A stretch of DNA of 64,000 nucleotides from CALKYB01 sp964510575 (GCA_964510575.1 CAZECN010000002.1:1-64000); one strand, 5' to 3'; shown: positions 8,640 through 17,654, counted from the stretch's first letter. A program made the numbers and translations. The notes: generated by a model not told the origin, from the letters alone.

Positions 8640-9446
8640 CTATAATTGTTTAGACCTAGTAATCACGTAGACTTTTCCCTTATGAGAATTGTTAATCTTT
8701 TGCTCATTTGTAAGGGGCTTTGGGGCAAGTTGTGGCCGTGAAAGCGAAACTGCTCTCGTGCCATCAAGTCTAAACGTGGCTGGGTTAATAGTTTGAGTAG
8801 TATCCAACTTGTTCTCTACAGAAATTACATATCCCCAGTAGTTGGAACCAATATAAATCTCGTCAATCTTAGCTTCTAGCGAACCGTCATGTAGAACAGT
8901 TTCCCCTGAATAGCGGTTTGATCTTCTGTAGCCAGGAATAGCTTTACGCTTACCAAACTCAGCAGTAAGAATCATCTGCCTCATAAAACCCGAAACTCTG
9001 CTTGGTGGAGCAGACTGCCCAACCTTAAATTCCGGCTCTTCATCAACTGTTTCAGGTGTTGGAGATGGGCGGCTGTCAACAATTTCAACAGCTCCATCAC
9101 GCTGGTTACTAGAATCAGAAGGCTTAAGTCTAATAGAATAACTTCGAGAGTCTCCTAGGTGAACCAAAATCACTTCACCATCTTCACTCATTTGTGGTTG
9201 AGCAAATACAACTAAGTACTTTTCTTGTCTCTCTAAGAGAACAGCTGAATTCTCTCGTCTGAATCCACCTTGAATAGTTCCAGGAAACTGCAATTGAGTT
9301 GGTTCACCTGGCTTTACGAATACCGTAACTTCCTGACCATCATACTTAATCTCACGGGCTTCAGCCGCATCAGGAGCTACCAGCAGAGTAAATGCAGTAA
9401 GCACTGCTCCAAAAATATAAGCTTGAACCGATTTTAACCTTCTCAT
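8640..9446 (-). CDS. dotH: DotH/IcmK/TraN-like outer-membrane core protein
   Basis: The 268-residue protein has a clear signal peptide (cut near AAEA, residue 30). Its N-terminal region contains ITVFVKPGEPTQLQFPG-like strands, and its C-terminal VirB9-like beta domain (about 165-268) includes SNYWGYVISVENKLDTTQTI and a final VYVITRSKQ. DotH forms the outer-membrane ring with DotC/DotD lipoproteins and contacts DotG. The order dotI-dotH-dotG is the same as in Legionella (icmL-icmK-icmE) and IncI plasmids (traM-traN-traO), which is the strongest support. The ribosome site is AGAGG with an A/T spacer. Confidence 0.85.
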   Translation of the reverse strand: MRRLKSVQAYIFGAVLTAFTLLVAPDAAEAREIKYDGQEVTVFVKPGEPTQLQFPGTIQGGFRRENSAVLLERQEKYLVVFAQPQMSEDGEVILVHLGDSRSYSIRLKPSDSSNQRDGAVEIVDSRPSPTPETVDEEPEFKVGQSAPPSRVSGFMRQMILTAEFGKRKAIPGYRRSNRYSGETVLHDGSLEAKIDEIYIGSNYWGYVISVENKLDTTQTINPATFRLDGTRAVSLSRPQLAPKPLTNEQKINNSHKGKVYVITRSKQL

Positions 9447-9507
9447 TTTTAACCTCTAAAAATATCAGTAGAGAGGCCACAACCTCTCTGCATCCTCTAA
9501 AGCCTAA

Positions 9508-10176
9508 CTAGGCTTGACCTTTCTTTGAAGGCTCCTTCTGGCCTTCCCTAAGTTTCATATCCGTAATTACAATCCCATACTCGTTATGTAGATTTCTCGG
9601 GATTGTTGTCATCTTGATATACCATTCTGCCAATTCTGGACGTAAGTGCCTGTTTTGTAACAATTTATATCTAAAACCCGGCAGCTTCACTACTACGTGA
9701 TCGTCGAATCTCTGAATGCGAACTCTAGCGGCATCCATTCGAAACTGCTGGGATTTTCCAAGCTCCCTGATTGCCTTAAGCGCTCCGTTCTTCCCGCTTA
9801 GATAATTCCGGTCGAAGTCACTTAGAGCTGGCTCCCAAAGAAACTTCCTAGCCGTTCTGAACTGATTGTTAGCTGTATATGGTTGATAAGTTTCGATTAG
9901 ATTTAAAACGGACTGAGCAACACTAATAAACTCGGCATCAGGAAGCTTTGTTACCGAATATGTCCCAGGCTCTGGTTTGTCTGGAACATCAACAATAGTT
10001 TCTGCTGAAGAAATAAAATAAATAGAAGAGACAATCAGAACAGCTGATATAGGAAACTGGAGAAGCGTTAAGGATCTCCAAAACAGAGATTTCCTTTTAT
10101 AACGCTCCCATAGTTTTACAGTGTCCGACCCTGAGCGACCTGGAACAGGAACAACTTTTAATTTTGGCTTACCCAT
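9508..10176 (-). CDS. dotI: DotI/IcmL/TraM-like inner-membrane subunit (copy 1)
   Basis: The 222-residue protein matches DotI (about 212) in length. It has a cytosolic N-terminus, one membrane helix (about residues 38-57), and a periplasmic NTF2/VirB8-like domain with ENQF-like NNQFRTARKFLWEPALSDF and a closing MTTIPRNLHNEYGIVI. DotI forms the inner-membrane ring with DotJ. The next gene upstream encodes a second full-length member with the same motif order, so the pair probably replaces the DotI/DotJ pair, where DotJ is a short relative. The two genes are 6 bp apart. Confidence 0.85.
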   Translation of the reverse strand: MGKPKLKVVPVPGRSGSDTVKLWERYKRKSLFWRSLTLLQFPISAVLIVSSIYFISSAETIVDVPDKPEPGTYSVTKLPDAEFISVAQSVLNLIETYQPYTANNQFRTARKFLWEPALSDFDRNYLSGKNGALKAIRELGKSQQFRMDAARVRIQRFDDHVVVKLPGFRYKLLQNRHLRPELAEWYIKMTTIPRNLHNEYGIVITDMKLREGQKEPSKKGQA

Positions 10177-10182
10177 GTCTAC

Positions 10183-10878
10183 CTATCCAAAAATTCCTTT
10201 CTTCTTCTTTCTAGTCCGGTCAATAACTTTCATATTCAAGCTATGAACTACTATTCCATAAAAATTGTGGACATTAGGTGGAACTGTTGTCATTCGGATT
10301 GTCCACTCTACTTGATCCATCTTACTTAGTTGCTCACGTAAAAGTTTCTTTCTTCGACCAAGCATTTTAACTTCTACATACTCATCAAATCGATGAATTT
10401 CAGTTTTATCATTTGAGACATAGAACATTTGTGAACGAGCTGTATCTTTTATAATTCCAAGTTCTTTATTCAAATACTCAAGCTGAAACTTGGATAAAGC
10501 CGGTTGCCATAAAAATTTCCGGACGTCTTTAAACTGATTTTCTGCAGTATCAGGCTGGTAGGAGGCAATCATAGAGAGCACCCTTTTTGCTCTACCAATA
10601 AACATTTTGTCAGGAATGTCTTCCAGTTTGTAAAAACCAGGCTCTGGCGCTGCTGGTATTTCAATTCTGGTATCTGCCATTAAAAAAGTAAAAACAGCCA
10701 AGCATATAGACAAAATAGTAGTCGGCAATGCCAAGAGAGTTAAGGCTCTCCACATTAAAGATTGCTCCAGGTAGCCTTCCCATAACTTCATTGGATCAGC
10801 ACCAATCACGTCATCGAGCTTTTCAATCTCCCGCAAATCTTCGTTGATTGACTTCTTTCTAGCTGCTTGTCCGGCCAT
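10183..10878 (-). CDS. DotI/IcmL-like inner-membrane subunit (copy 2, DotJ position)
   Basis: The 231-residue protein shares with its neighbour LWEGYLEQSLMWRALTLL before the membrane helix (about residues 43-67), then YQPDTAENQFKDVRKFLWQP and MTTVPPNVHNFYGIVV in the periplasmic domain. It is full length, unlike Legionella DotJ (about 94 residues). The C-terminus is strongly basic (DRTRKKKKGIFG). I infer a hetero-oligomer with the adjacent DotI. It directly abuts the small two-TM protein gene upstream: its start codon at 10876-10878 touches that gene's stop. Confidence 0.8.
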   Translation of the reverse strand: MAGQAARKKSINEDLREIEKLDDVIGADPMKLWEGYLEQSLMWRALTLLALPTTILSICLAVFTFLMADTRIEIPAAPEPGFYKLEDIPDKMFIGRAKRVLSMIASYQPDTAENQFKDVRKFLWQPALSKFQLEYLNKELGIIKDTARSQMFYVSNDKTEIHRFDEYVEVKMLGRRKKLLREQLSKMDQVEWTIRMTTVPPNVHNFYGIVVHSLNMKVIDRTRKKKKGIFG

Positions 10879-11298
10879 CTAGAGCTCCTCCTCAAGGTCT
10901 GTGTATTGCCTCTCAAAAGTTGGCAAAATTTCGCCTAAACCCAATTGAGTAAAAAGCCACTCTTCCGGCAATTCTGAGATCGGAGTAGCGCTCCAAACAG
11001 GCTGTAGATTACTGGGAGCTGGAATATCAAGTGGAGCGAAACCGCAAAAAGCTAGAAGCGCATTACGCATTCCTCTCTCTTCATCAGGAAAGGCTTTCCT
11101 AGCTGCAGCCAAAGCCACAGTGGTTGAAACCCATCCAATAATCATGAAAGGTACAGCGACACCCATTCTACCGGGCTCAGCAAATAAGCTGCCTAAAATA
11201 AAAACCATAAAGCCGGCAGACCATTCCATCAGGTTCGCCCCTAGAAAAGTCCAGTTGACCTGAAGGCCTTGTAATACCTCTCCGTCATCGAATTGCAT
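10879..11298 (-). CDS. Small two-TM inner-membrane protein, possible IcmT/VirB3-type
   Basis: The 139-residue protein has a soluble N-terminus, two adjacent hydrophobic helices (about residues 24-42 and 47-67), and a soluble C-terminal half ending in acidic residues. Size, topology and position next to dotI resemble IcmT/TraK or VirB3 proteins, which are small two-helix partners of the VirB4/DotO motor. No diagnostic motif is visible, so this is a positional guess. It is tightly coupled with the coiled-coil gene upstream (start codon immediately after its stop). Confidence 0.4.
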   Translation of the reverse strand: MQFDDGEVLQGLQVNWTFLGANLMEWSAGFMVFILGSLFAEPGRMGVAVPFMIIGWVSTTVALAAARKAFPDEERGMRNALLAFCGFAPLDIPAPSNLQPVWSATPISELPEEWLFTQLGLGEILPTFERQYTDLEEEL

Positions 11299-12078
11299 CT
11301 ACTGGGCTCCTCTAATTTGCTTCTCTTGTTGAAGCTGTAACATTCTTTCTTTGAGCATGGACTCGACCGTTTTCTCCATTTCGTCTTCTACCTGCCCAGT
11401 GCGAGCCTCCACAGACTCATTGAGCACTTCAGACTCCTTCTCATCTATAATCTGCTGTTCGAGCTCAGTTGCTTCAGTTGCTAGCCCTTGGAACTCCTCC
11501 TGGACAGGCTCTTCACTGAGCGAAGGTCTTGAATTAACTAGATTTTCTTCTTGTTGAGGTTCAATTTCTACAGCTGGAATTGATAGCTCTACTTGCTCTT
11601 CCTGAACTTGCCTTTCTTTAGCCTGCCTTGCTTCCTCTAGGTTCCGTTCTGCGATTTCCTTAACCTTTCTTGCCTTCTTACGAGCCTGAAGCTCATCTTC
11701 GCCTACATAGCTTGCAGTGTAAGGATCAGGTGTTGGTCTTTGAGGACGATTTCTTACTTGCTCAACATTGAGGCGGTCGGCGTTGAAACGCACTCCGTGG
11801 CGAGAAACTCGCGGTTTAGGATCAAGAACTCTGTTTAACTCTTCTGTTCGGGAGATAACTGAAAGTCTCCATTCTTCGGAGTCAAGAAGCATATCTGGAC
11901 TGGCCAAACTCGCGGCATGATCAAACTCTGCAAGTGCCTCGACTAGCATTGCTCTTGCTCGAGCATAGTGCCCAGTTGCAACTTTCATTTTATCGGAACT
12001 TGCGTAGACCTCAGCAGAGCTGGAGGTTGGAAAGCATACACCCGCTAGAAGAACAGTAACTAAAACCGACTTTTTCAT
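11299..12078 (-). CDS. Exported coiled-coil protein, first gene of the minus-strand secretion operon
   Basis: The 259-residue protein has a signal peptide (cut near SSSAEV, about residue 22), then a helical domain (30-95), and a long Glu/Gln/Arg-rich stretch likely to form coiled coils (about 130-259). No lipobox and no second membrane helix are visible. No family is recognised. It is the promoter-proximal gene of the run that ends with the M23 peptidase. The ribosome site is AAAGG before the start. A periplasmic scaffold or stalk role is only an inference from its position. Confidence 0.5.
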   Translation of the reverse strand: MKKSVLVTVLLAGVCFPTSSSAEVYASSDKMKVATGHYARARAMLVEALAEFDHAASLASPDMLLDSEEWRLSVISRTEELNRVLDPKPRVSRHGVRFNADRLNVEQVRNRPQRPTPDPYTASYVGEDELQARKKARKVKEIAERNLEEARQAKERQVQEEQVELSIPAVEIEPQQEENLVNSRPSLSEEPVQEEFQGLATEATELEQQIIDEKESEVLNESVEARTGQVEDEMEKTVESMLKERMLQLQQEKQIRGAQ

Positions 12079-12448
12079 TGAAATACCTTTAATCGTAAAA
12101 CCTTAAGCCTTACTTATCTATAACCGTTTCTAAAGGCCTCGAATATCCAAGAGACCCCTAGCCCACCTTACTGAAGCATGCTGTTATAGAGCACGCAGGT
12201 GAACATTGACTCAATACTGTTATGAACCCTAAGAGTGGAGGTGTAACTAAAAATTATTGGGTAATTTCAGGATCTTACCAAGATAAAAAACCTCGACCTC
12301 AATATCCGAACCCTATAACCTTGCAACTGTCATATAATAAGGACAGTTTAAAGAATCACACTGGCACTTTTCGCCATAATACTGTAGAACTTTACTAGGA
12401 AATAGCTAGTTTGAGAGATATATTTCTGTCCTAAATATTTAGGTTATT
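12079..12448. promoter_or_regulatory. Divergent intergenic region between the two secretion operons
   Basis: This 370-bp gap separates the minus-strand dotI-dotO run from the plus-strand DotM/DotL genes and must hold both promoters. A perfect TATAAT occurs at 12333-12338 on the plus strand, but the matching -35 is poor. The region is AT-rich near the plus-strand start, where TTTAGGTTATT precedes the ATG. No clear operator palindrome was found. Confidence 0.45.
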
Positions 12449-14509
12449 ATGGTGGTTTCAAATTTAAATAAAAGACTTTCCCAACTCAATTCCGCAACCG
12501 CGGATGAATCAACTGGGGTATTCGGCTTTGGGCGACTCCTTTTTATATTCCTTCTTACTTTCTTTATCGTCGGTTGGCTCTTTTCATACTCAAAAGACGA
12601 AACCTATTTAACCAGACAACATAAGACGGCAGAGTACAGAGCCTTTTGGTTAGACATAAGTCTGATCGGAGGACTGTTCTCAGATGATTATCGAGAAGTG
12701 GGTAAAGCCAGCGTCGAAAAAGCCTTAAAAGCCGAAGGGGAAAACCTTGAGCCTTCTTTTATAGACATGGCTCTAGACATGACCTCTATTTTCTCAGGCA
12801 CTCTTTATAAAATATTGTTTGTTTTTATTATCTTTTTTCCTTTTTGGATAATTGGTGGTCTTGCCGGCTATTTCTATCTAAAGAGGAATTTCATCAACAC
12901 TCCAGGTAGCTCAGGCATTCTTCAAGTTTTAGGTATAGAAAACAGGCCCTTTAACTCAGGCATAAATGCCCCTCTTAAACCTAATGGAAGTATTAGCTGC
13001 ACTGATATTTCTTGTCCTGGCTTAGCTTGTCCCCCAATGGCTGGCGAAGCTGAAACTCAAGCTATTCCTTTGGCTGGACAGCTTAGAAAGTTTGGAGCCC
13101 TTAACCAAACAAACCTCTCACTTTTAAGAATCATCCTAGCTCATCAGGATTATCCGTGTAGTGTTCCCCCAGAGCGTTCAGTTGATGATCAACAAAACTT
13201 GGTAGAAGAAGAGGGAGAAGGATCTTTTGTCTCAAACAAAGAAGGTACAATACTAGAGTCCACTGGTCGCTCTCTACCGGCTTTGCTAATGGTGCACAGC
13301 TGCATTAGAAAATATTTCAAATCAGAAAGTGTTCCCAAGAAAGGTCTACTACCCTACAAAAAGGTAACCGATGACTTTGCAGTTATTGGACAAAAATTGC
13401 CGCCAGAGGCTCAGACACTACTGAAATGCCTCACCCCGGTTAGAGCTCGAGCGATTGCCCATTTACCTCCAACTTTGGTTGCAACTGGTTATTTAGCCTG
13501 TGAGGCCGGTAAATGTTTAGTTTTTGACAAGGTAGATGATGACTTTACTAGGAAGTCTCTTTACCCACATCTTCAAGCTAGGGCCGTTCTTCACTCTATC
13601 GAGTCCTATCACAAAGAATACAGAGGCGACGGTAAACTCATCGTTCGACAAGCAATTATTTGTTCTCGAAGACACGGTGACTTTGGACGAGCTTTTTTAC
13701 CAGTGAACATGCCAATTCAAAGTAGAGCATTGAGAGACTGGCTTGAAATCCTGTTTATGGACAGAAGCGAACAGTCGAAGATTGCCGAACTTTGTGAGCT
13801 AGACGCCCATCTTGAAGAACTGTACCTCAATTTAAAATCCAGACTTCACGAAAAAGTTACCAATCGCGCAGAAGATGAAGACCATTCTGAAGCCTTCATG
13901 TGGCAAGGAGTAGTCTCTAAGTCTGTAATTCTAATTCCACTTAAGTCACTGATAGAAGTTTGCTTTTATCAAGTTGAGGCAGCTCAAAGGAACCGGATTA
14001 TAGAACTAATGAAAACAACCAAAGATATCTTGGTTAATCTTTCGATTTCTTCACGACTACCTGGTTTTAAGCGCCAAGCTATTGAAGCCGCTAAGCTGGG
14101 AGATGACTATAAAGAAACTCTTGGAAAGTTTGGCTCTTCGGGGGAAAAACTTTTGTCACAGTGGTTAGTTCTTAGAAGAATGCTTACCCGCTACAATTGG
14201 TTATCTACTCGAATTGGGGACAACCCGGTGCCACCGGAAGGCTTTGTCAGAACCATCTTGTTAGACCGTTCCAAACAAGGTGAGGATGCAATCATCACGG
14301 TCGAAAATTCAATCCCGCTTCGTCAGCGCAGATTCAAAGAGCTTATTGGTGAGACTTTTGAAAAAGACTACTATCATTGCCGAATCTACAGAAAAGATAT
14401 TTTTCCTTACCCTACAGACAATGAATTTGAAGAAGGCTTAAAGAAATTCAAGCAATTGGCTTCAGAGGGTAAGCTTCACAAACCAGATACGGGGGAGGCA
14501 GCTGCCTAA
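12449..14509 (+). CDS. DotM/IcmP/TrbA-like inner-membrane protein (tentative)
   Basis: The 686-residue protein has two membrane helices in the N-terminal part (about residues 27-45 and 114-140) and a large cytosolic C-terminal domain. DotM/TrbA proteins have the same topology and are encoded beside the DotL/TrbC coupling ATPase, as here (6 bp gap). It is much longer than DotM (about 380), and the sequence is so divergent that I rely mainly on topology and position. A helical segment with HLQARAVLHSIESY (about 375) could correspond to the conserved DotM core. The ribosome site is AGG with a T-rich spacer. A lineage-specific coupling-complex subunit is the alternative. Confidence 0.45.
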   Translation: MVVSNLNKRLSQLNSATADESTGVFGFGRLLFIFLLTFFIVGWLFSYSKDETYLTRQHKTAEYRAFWLDISLIGGLFSDDYREVGKASVEKALKAEGENLEPSFIDMALDMTSIFSGTLYKILFVFIIFFPFWIIGGLAGYFYLKRNFINTPGSSGILQVLGIENRPFNSGINAPLKPNGSISCTDISCPGLACPPMAGEAETQAIPLAGQLRKFGALNQTNLSLLRIILAHQDYPCSVPPERSVDDQQNLVEEEGEGSFVSNKEGTILESTGRSLPALLMVHSCIRKYFKSESVPKKGLLPYKKVTDDFAVIGQKLPPEAQTLLKCLTPVRARAIAHLPPTLVATGYLACEAGKCLVFDKVDDDFTRKSLYPHLQARAVLHSIESYHKEYRGDGKLIVRQAIICSRRHGDFGRAFLPVNMPIQSRALRDWLEILFMDRSEQSKIAELCELDAHLEELYLNLKSRLHEKVTNRAEDEDHSEAFMWQGVVSKSVILIPLKSLIEVCFYQVEAAQRNRIIELMKTTKDILVNLSISSRLPGFKRQAIEAAKLGDDYKETLGKFGSSGEKLLSQWLVLRRMLTRYNWLSTRIGDNPVPPEGFVRTILLDRSKQGEDAIITVENSIPLRQRRFKELIGETFEKDYYHCRIYRKDIFPYPTDNEFEEGLKKFKQLASEGKLHKPDTGEAAA

Positions 14510-14515
14510 CGTATT

Positions 14516-16966
14516 ATGGCAAGGAAGTACGATACCGAAGATCATCAAAGCGGTGCTTCCATCTGGCGGAAGAATTCGGCTACTATTGCCAAGGCCCTAG
14601 CCTTTGCTCTTTTAATTTATGTAATAAGTCCTTTTTCGAATAGCACTAGTACCTTTGCCTTCTTTCTTATTGCCGGGGTTCTTCCTTTTTTCGCGATTGC
14701 AGCACTTGTCTATGCCCAATGTAGACACTACTGGGTAGAAGCTGAAAGAGCTAAAGAGTCGGAAAGAAGAGGTGGAAAACCTGTTCTCGGGATGCCGCCT
14801 GACCGTCACGCTTTTTCCAATGCACTAGAAGAAGCTAGGGCTCAGGGAAAGACTATGCTGGATCGTTATTTGGTGGGTTTTGAAGTCGACACTGGAGAAG
14901 CAATTTGGGTTGATGATGATGCTATTTGCGAGCACGGAGCTGTATTTGCAAAAACGGGTGTAGGTAAAACTCTTTGGCTTGAAAGCTTGATGTTTCAGCA
15001 AATGGCCAGAGGTCGTGCTAGTGGCCTGACATTCATTGATGCTAAGCGTGATCCAGGAACCTTGGCCGATATCATTTTGATGGCCGTATTAACCGGCCGT
15101 ATAGAAGACTTGATTGTAATCGACCCCTTCGAGCCAGCAAGTTCCTATAACTTTGTCTTCACCACTCAAAGGCCTGATGTAAAAGCTCGGAAAGTTTTGC
15201 GTTGTGGACTGCCTCCGACTTCTGACGCCAGTGTCACAAAGCATTATGACCGTCTTGCTTCGGATGCTGTGTATCGAGTCGTTCGGGCCATGGAAAGCTT
15301 GGGCCTTGCTTGGTCAGTTCGAGATATAGCTGTTGCACTATCAGCCTTTGGACATGCATACCCCAGACTTCGAAGCCTCCTTCACGAGCAGCATGAGAAC
15401 GACGCTTTGATTGAGCTCGGGCACATGGCTGACACCTACCGAAGCCCTAAGGGAACCCTTGATTCCGGAAAATTAACTGAGAACCTGCGAGGCATTGCTT
15501 CAGAGCTTCACTCTATTTCAAACTCCGAGGCCGGCGAAATGTTCTGTGTTCCTCGGGCTGACCTTTCCCTTACTGATGCCATTCACCGAGGCAAAATCAT
15601 TTACTACATGCTGCCAAGGCTAGAAGAAGCGGAAAGTGCGGCCAGAATGGTAAAAGTTTTTCGGGAAGACCTGGAGGTTTCTATTGGTGAAGTGACTTCA
15701 AGCCGAGTTCATCATCTCGAGGATCCACACATTGTGTTCATCGATGAGGGAGCTAGTACTTTTGGGCCAACTTGGGCCAACCTTTTTGAGCTAGCTCGTA
15801 AAGGCCGATTCGCTTTGCTTTTTGGAGCCCAATCAGTTGGTGGTCTAATGGATGAGACCATGGGCCTAAGTGAACAATTTTACGAAAGGGTTATTGCCAA
15901 CGTAAACCTGAAAGTAATCATGAGGCTGGGAGATAATAAAACGGCAGAGGATATGGCTGACTGGATTGGAGAGATTATTACCACCAAAAAGAGTCTTTCC
16001 ACTGCTGTAGCCACTGGCGTTAACGCTAGAGAGCTTACCAAGTCTATTGAATTCAACAGAAGAAGCTCAGACAGTTTTAGAGATGGCGTTACTATTGCCG
16101 ATGAAGAAACCTACCTAGTAAGCCCAGAAGAATTGAAACACGAAATGGCCGCTGAAAAAGGTCTGGCCTGGTTTGATAAAGGTGACGGTATTCTAAGGAA
16201 AGGTCGTTCCCTCTGGTTCAATGCTGGATTGCCTAGCACCTGGGAAGGACGTGAATTTCTTGTTCTATATGACTCCGTTGAAGCTGACGAAATTGGACTA
16301 GCTGAATGGGTTGATGAGCAAATTCTTTCAACTGAGCGAGATGAAAGAGAAAAAGAAATGAACGGGATCAAGCCAGGCGGCAAACAGCCTCCTGGCAAGC
16401 AAAATAATAATCAGAAGAAACAGCCCGCTGTCGCTGCAGCTGCTAGTGGTAGCTCTGAGCCAGCTGCTGATAAAGACAGTGGTAAGTTTAAATTAAACCT
16501 CGCTGCTGGGTTTAGAGGCCAAGGTCGCAGCCAAACTACTGTGATGCCTGCTCCAGCTAAGAAAGAGGAAGCTAAATCCGAAGCTAAGCCTGCTGAGAAA
16601 ATTGCCAGTAATAATCCCCAGTCCTCTGTGGTAAATTATGCTGCTTTGCAGAAAAACCTCTCAAAAAAGCTAAATAATGGTGGTAACGCTCAAACCGAGC
16701 CAGCTACCGAACCTAAGGCTAAGGGCCTAAGAACAGAGAACACCAAGCCAGAAAACTCTGGGCCAGCGAAGACCGCTCAGGGCAGTAACAGGAAGCCTAA
16801 AAATGGTACTGGGCTAGGTAGTAAGCCCAATAATGCGGCCGGACCCAATGGGAACCAAGCAGGAAACTCCGATAAAAAGACCGAGAACTCTCAAAAGACA
16901 GCCAAGAAAAAGGGTGGTGAGGGTAAATTTTCGCTCCGTGGCAGGGGTAGAGATATTGTAACTTAG
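14516..16966 (+). CDS. dotL: DotL/IcmO/TrbC-like type IV coupling ATPase
   Basis: The 816-residue protein has two N-terminal membrane helices (about residues 25-72), then a TraD/VirD4-type motor: Walker A AKTGVGKT (about 146-153), Walker B HIVFIDEGAS (about 404-413), and GAQSVGGLMD (motif III region, about 440). DotL proteins select substrates with adaptor chaperones bound to their C-terminal tail. From about residue 620 the tail is low-complexity (Lys, Asn, Gly, Ala, Pro, Gln) and ends with a basic GEGKFSLRGRGRDIVT. That tail is the likely docking platform. No relaxase is present in the window, so conjugation versus effector secretion cannot be decided. Confidence 0.85.
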   Translation: MARKYDTEDHQSGASIWRKNSATIAKALAFALLIYVISPFSNSTSTFAFFLIAGVLPFFAIAALVYAQCRHYWVEAERAKESERRGGKPVLGMPPDRHAFSNALEEARAQGKTMLDRYLVGFEVDTGEAIWVDDDAICEHGAVFAKTGVGKTLWLESLMFQQMARGRASGLTFIDAKRDPGTLADIILMAVLTGRIEDLIVIDPFEPASSYNFVFTTQRPDVKARKVLRCGLPPTSDASVTKHYDRLASDAVYRVVRAMESLGLAWSVRDIAVALSAFGHAYPRLRSLLHEQHENDALIELGHMADTYRSPKGTLDSGKLTENLRGIASELHSISNSEAGEMFCVPRADLSLTDAIHRGKIIYYMLPRLEEAESAARMVKVFREDLEVSIGEVTSSRVHHLEDPHIVFIDEGASTFGPTWANLFELARKGRFALLFGAQSVGGLMDETMGLSEQFYERVIANVNLKVIMRLGDNKTAEDMADWIGEIITTKKSLSTAVATGVNARELTKSIEFNRRSSDSFRDGVTIADEETYLVSPEELKHEMAAEKGLAWFDKGDGILRKGRSLWFNAGLPSTWEGREFLVLYDSVEADEIGLAEWVDEQILSTERDEREKEMNGIKPGGKQPPGKQNNNQKKQPAVAAAASGSSEPAADKDSGKFKLNLAAGFRGQGRSQTTVMPAPAKKEEAKSEAKPAEKIASNNPQSSVVNYAALQKNLSKKLNNGGNAQTEPATEPKAKGLRTENTKPENSGPAKTAQGSNRKPKNGTGLGSKPNNAAGPNGNQAGNSDKKTENSQKTAKKKGGEGKFSLRGRGRDIVT

Positions 16967-16990
16967 ACAAATAAGAAGTAGAACTATCTG

Positions 16991-17027
16991 GAGCTCAGGG
17001 CACCCTGATGAGCTTCGGAGGTTTTTT
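16991..17027 (+). terminator. Possible Rho-independent terminator after dotL
   Basis: GAGCTCAGGG and the partly complementary CCTGATGAGCTT form a hairpin with a mismatch or bulge, followed after CGGAGG by a run of six T. The stem is imperfect, so termination is uncertain. Confidence 0.35.
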
Positions 17028-17177
17028 CGATCTTCTTTAGAACCTTCCTCGTAGATTCTCATCAAAAAATAGTCCAGAACCAAATAGAGAGTAGAAGACT
17101 ACTCTATTGTTTTTAATTATCAGACGTTTTTAGACAGCCAGTCACAGGGCTGCAGGAAAATATAAGGAAAGTTCATC

Positions 17178-17654
17178 ATGGATGATGCGTTTTTTGAAAA
17201 GTTGGTTAACAAAATCTCGTTTAAGATTTCAAAGTCTTTTGGACAGCTTTATCTGTTACCCCAAGAGAACGGACTAGTCCTGAACTACATCCCAACTGTA
17301 AACGGTGAGCCTGACATGAACTCTGCTGGAGCTTGTGAGGTGATGGTTCGCCTTGAAGCAGTAGGTGGGCTTTGGGCAACTGCCAGAGCTTTTCTTTACG
17401 GCGTTGAGTCTCTTGATGAAAATATTCTCATTCGAGGCGACGAAGCTACTGAAGCCAATGACATCTTAATCAAACTCTACCGTGATAAACCAAAAGGTGC
17501 CCAAGGTGCTCTTAGTGGTGAAGAGGTTTGTTGGTTGAGGATTGTTAGCGGGCGGAGTGAAGAAGAGAGGCGAAGAATTAAACTTGGGCCTAGAGATTTA
17601 CTTTGTCTTGAACTGGCTTGTAATGCCGTGCTGACTTTGTCTACTTCGAAATAG
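17178..17654 (+). CDS. Small soluble orphan protein downstream of the coupling ATPase
   Basis: The 158-residue protein has no signal or membrane segment. It begins MDDAFFEKLVNKISFKI, has strands around residues 20-35 and 46-75, and a C-terminal helix (LGPRDLLCLELACNAVLTL). AAGGA precedes the ATG. I recognise no family. Its size and position, 211 bp after a DotL-like gene, invite comparison with IcmS/IcmW-type adaptor chaperones, but no sequence motif links them. A possible terminator between the two genes argues for separate transcription. Confidence 0.55.
   Translation: MDDAFFEKLVNKISFKISKSFGQLYLLPQENGLVLNYIPTVNGEPDMNSAGACEVMVRLEAVGGLWATARAFLYGVESLDENILIRGDEATEANDILIKLYRDKPKGAQGALSGEEVCWLRIVSGRSEEERRRIKLGPRDLLCLELACNAVLTLSTSK

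Noticed and set aside
12206..12226. TTGACT/TATGAA as a promoter for the DotM-like gene
   Set aside because: The two boxes are only 9 bases apart, far from the usual 16-18.
16814..17083. Minus-strand frame at the 3' end of the coupling ATPase gene
   Set aside because: It overlaps the low-complexity tail of a well-supported gene and lacks a ribosome site.
17178..17654. Calling the orphan gene IcmS or IcmW
   Set aside because: Size and position fit, but no residue pattern supports either family, so it is left as unknown.
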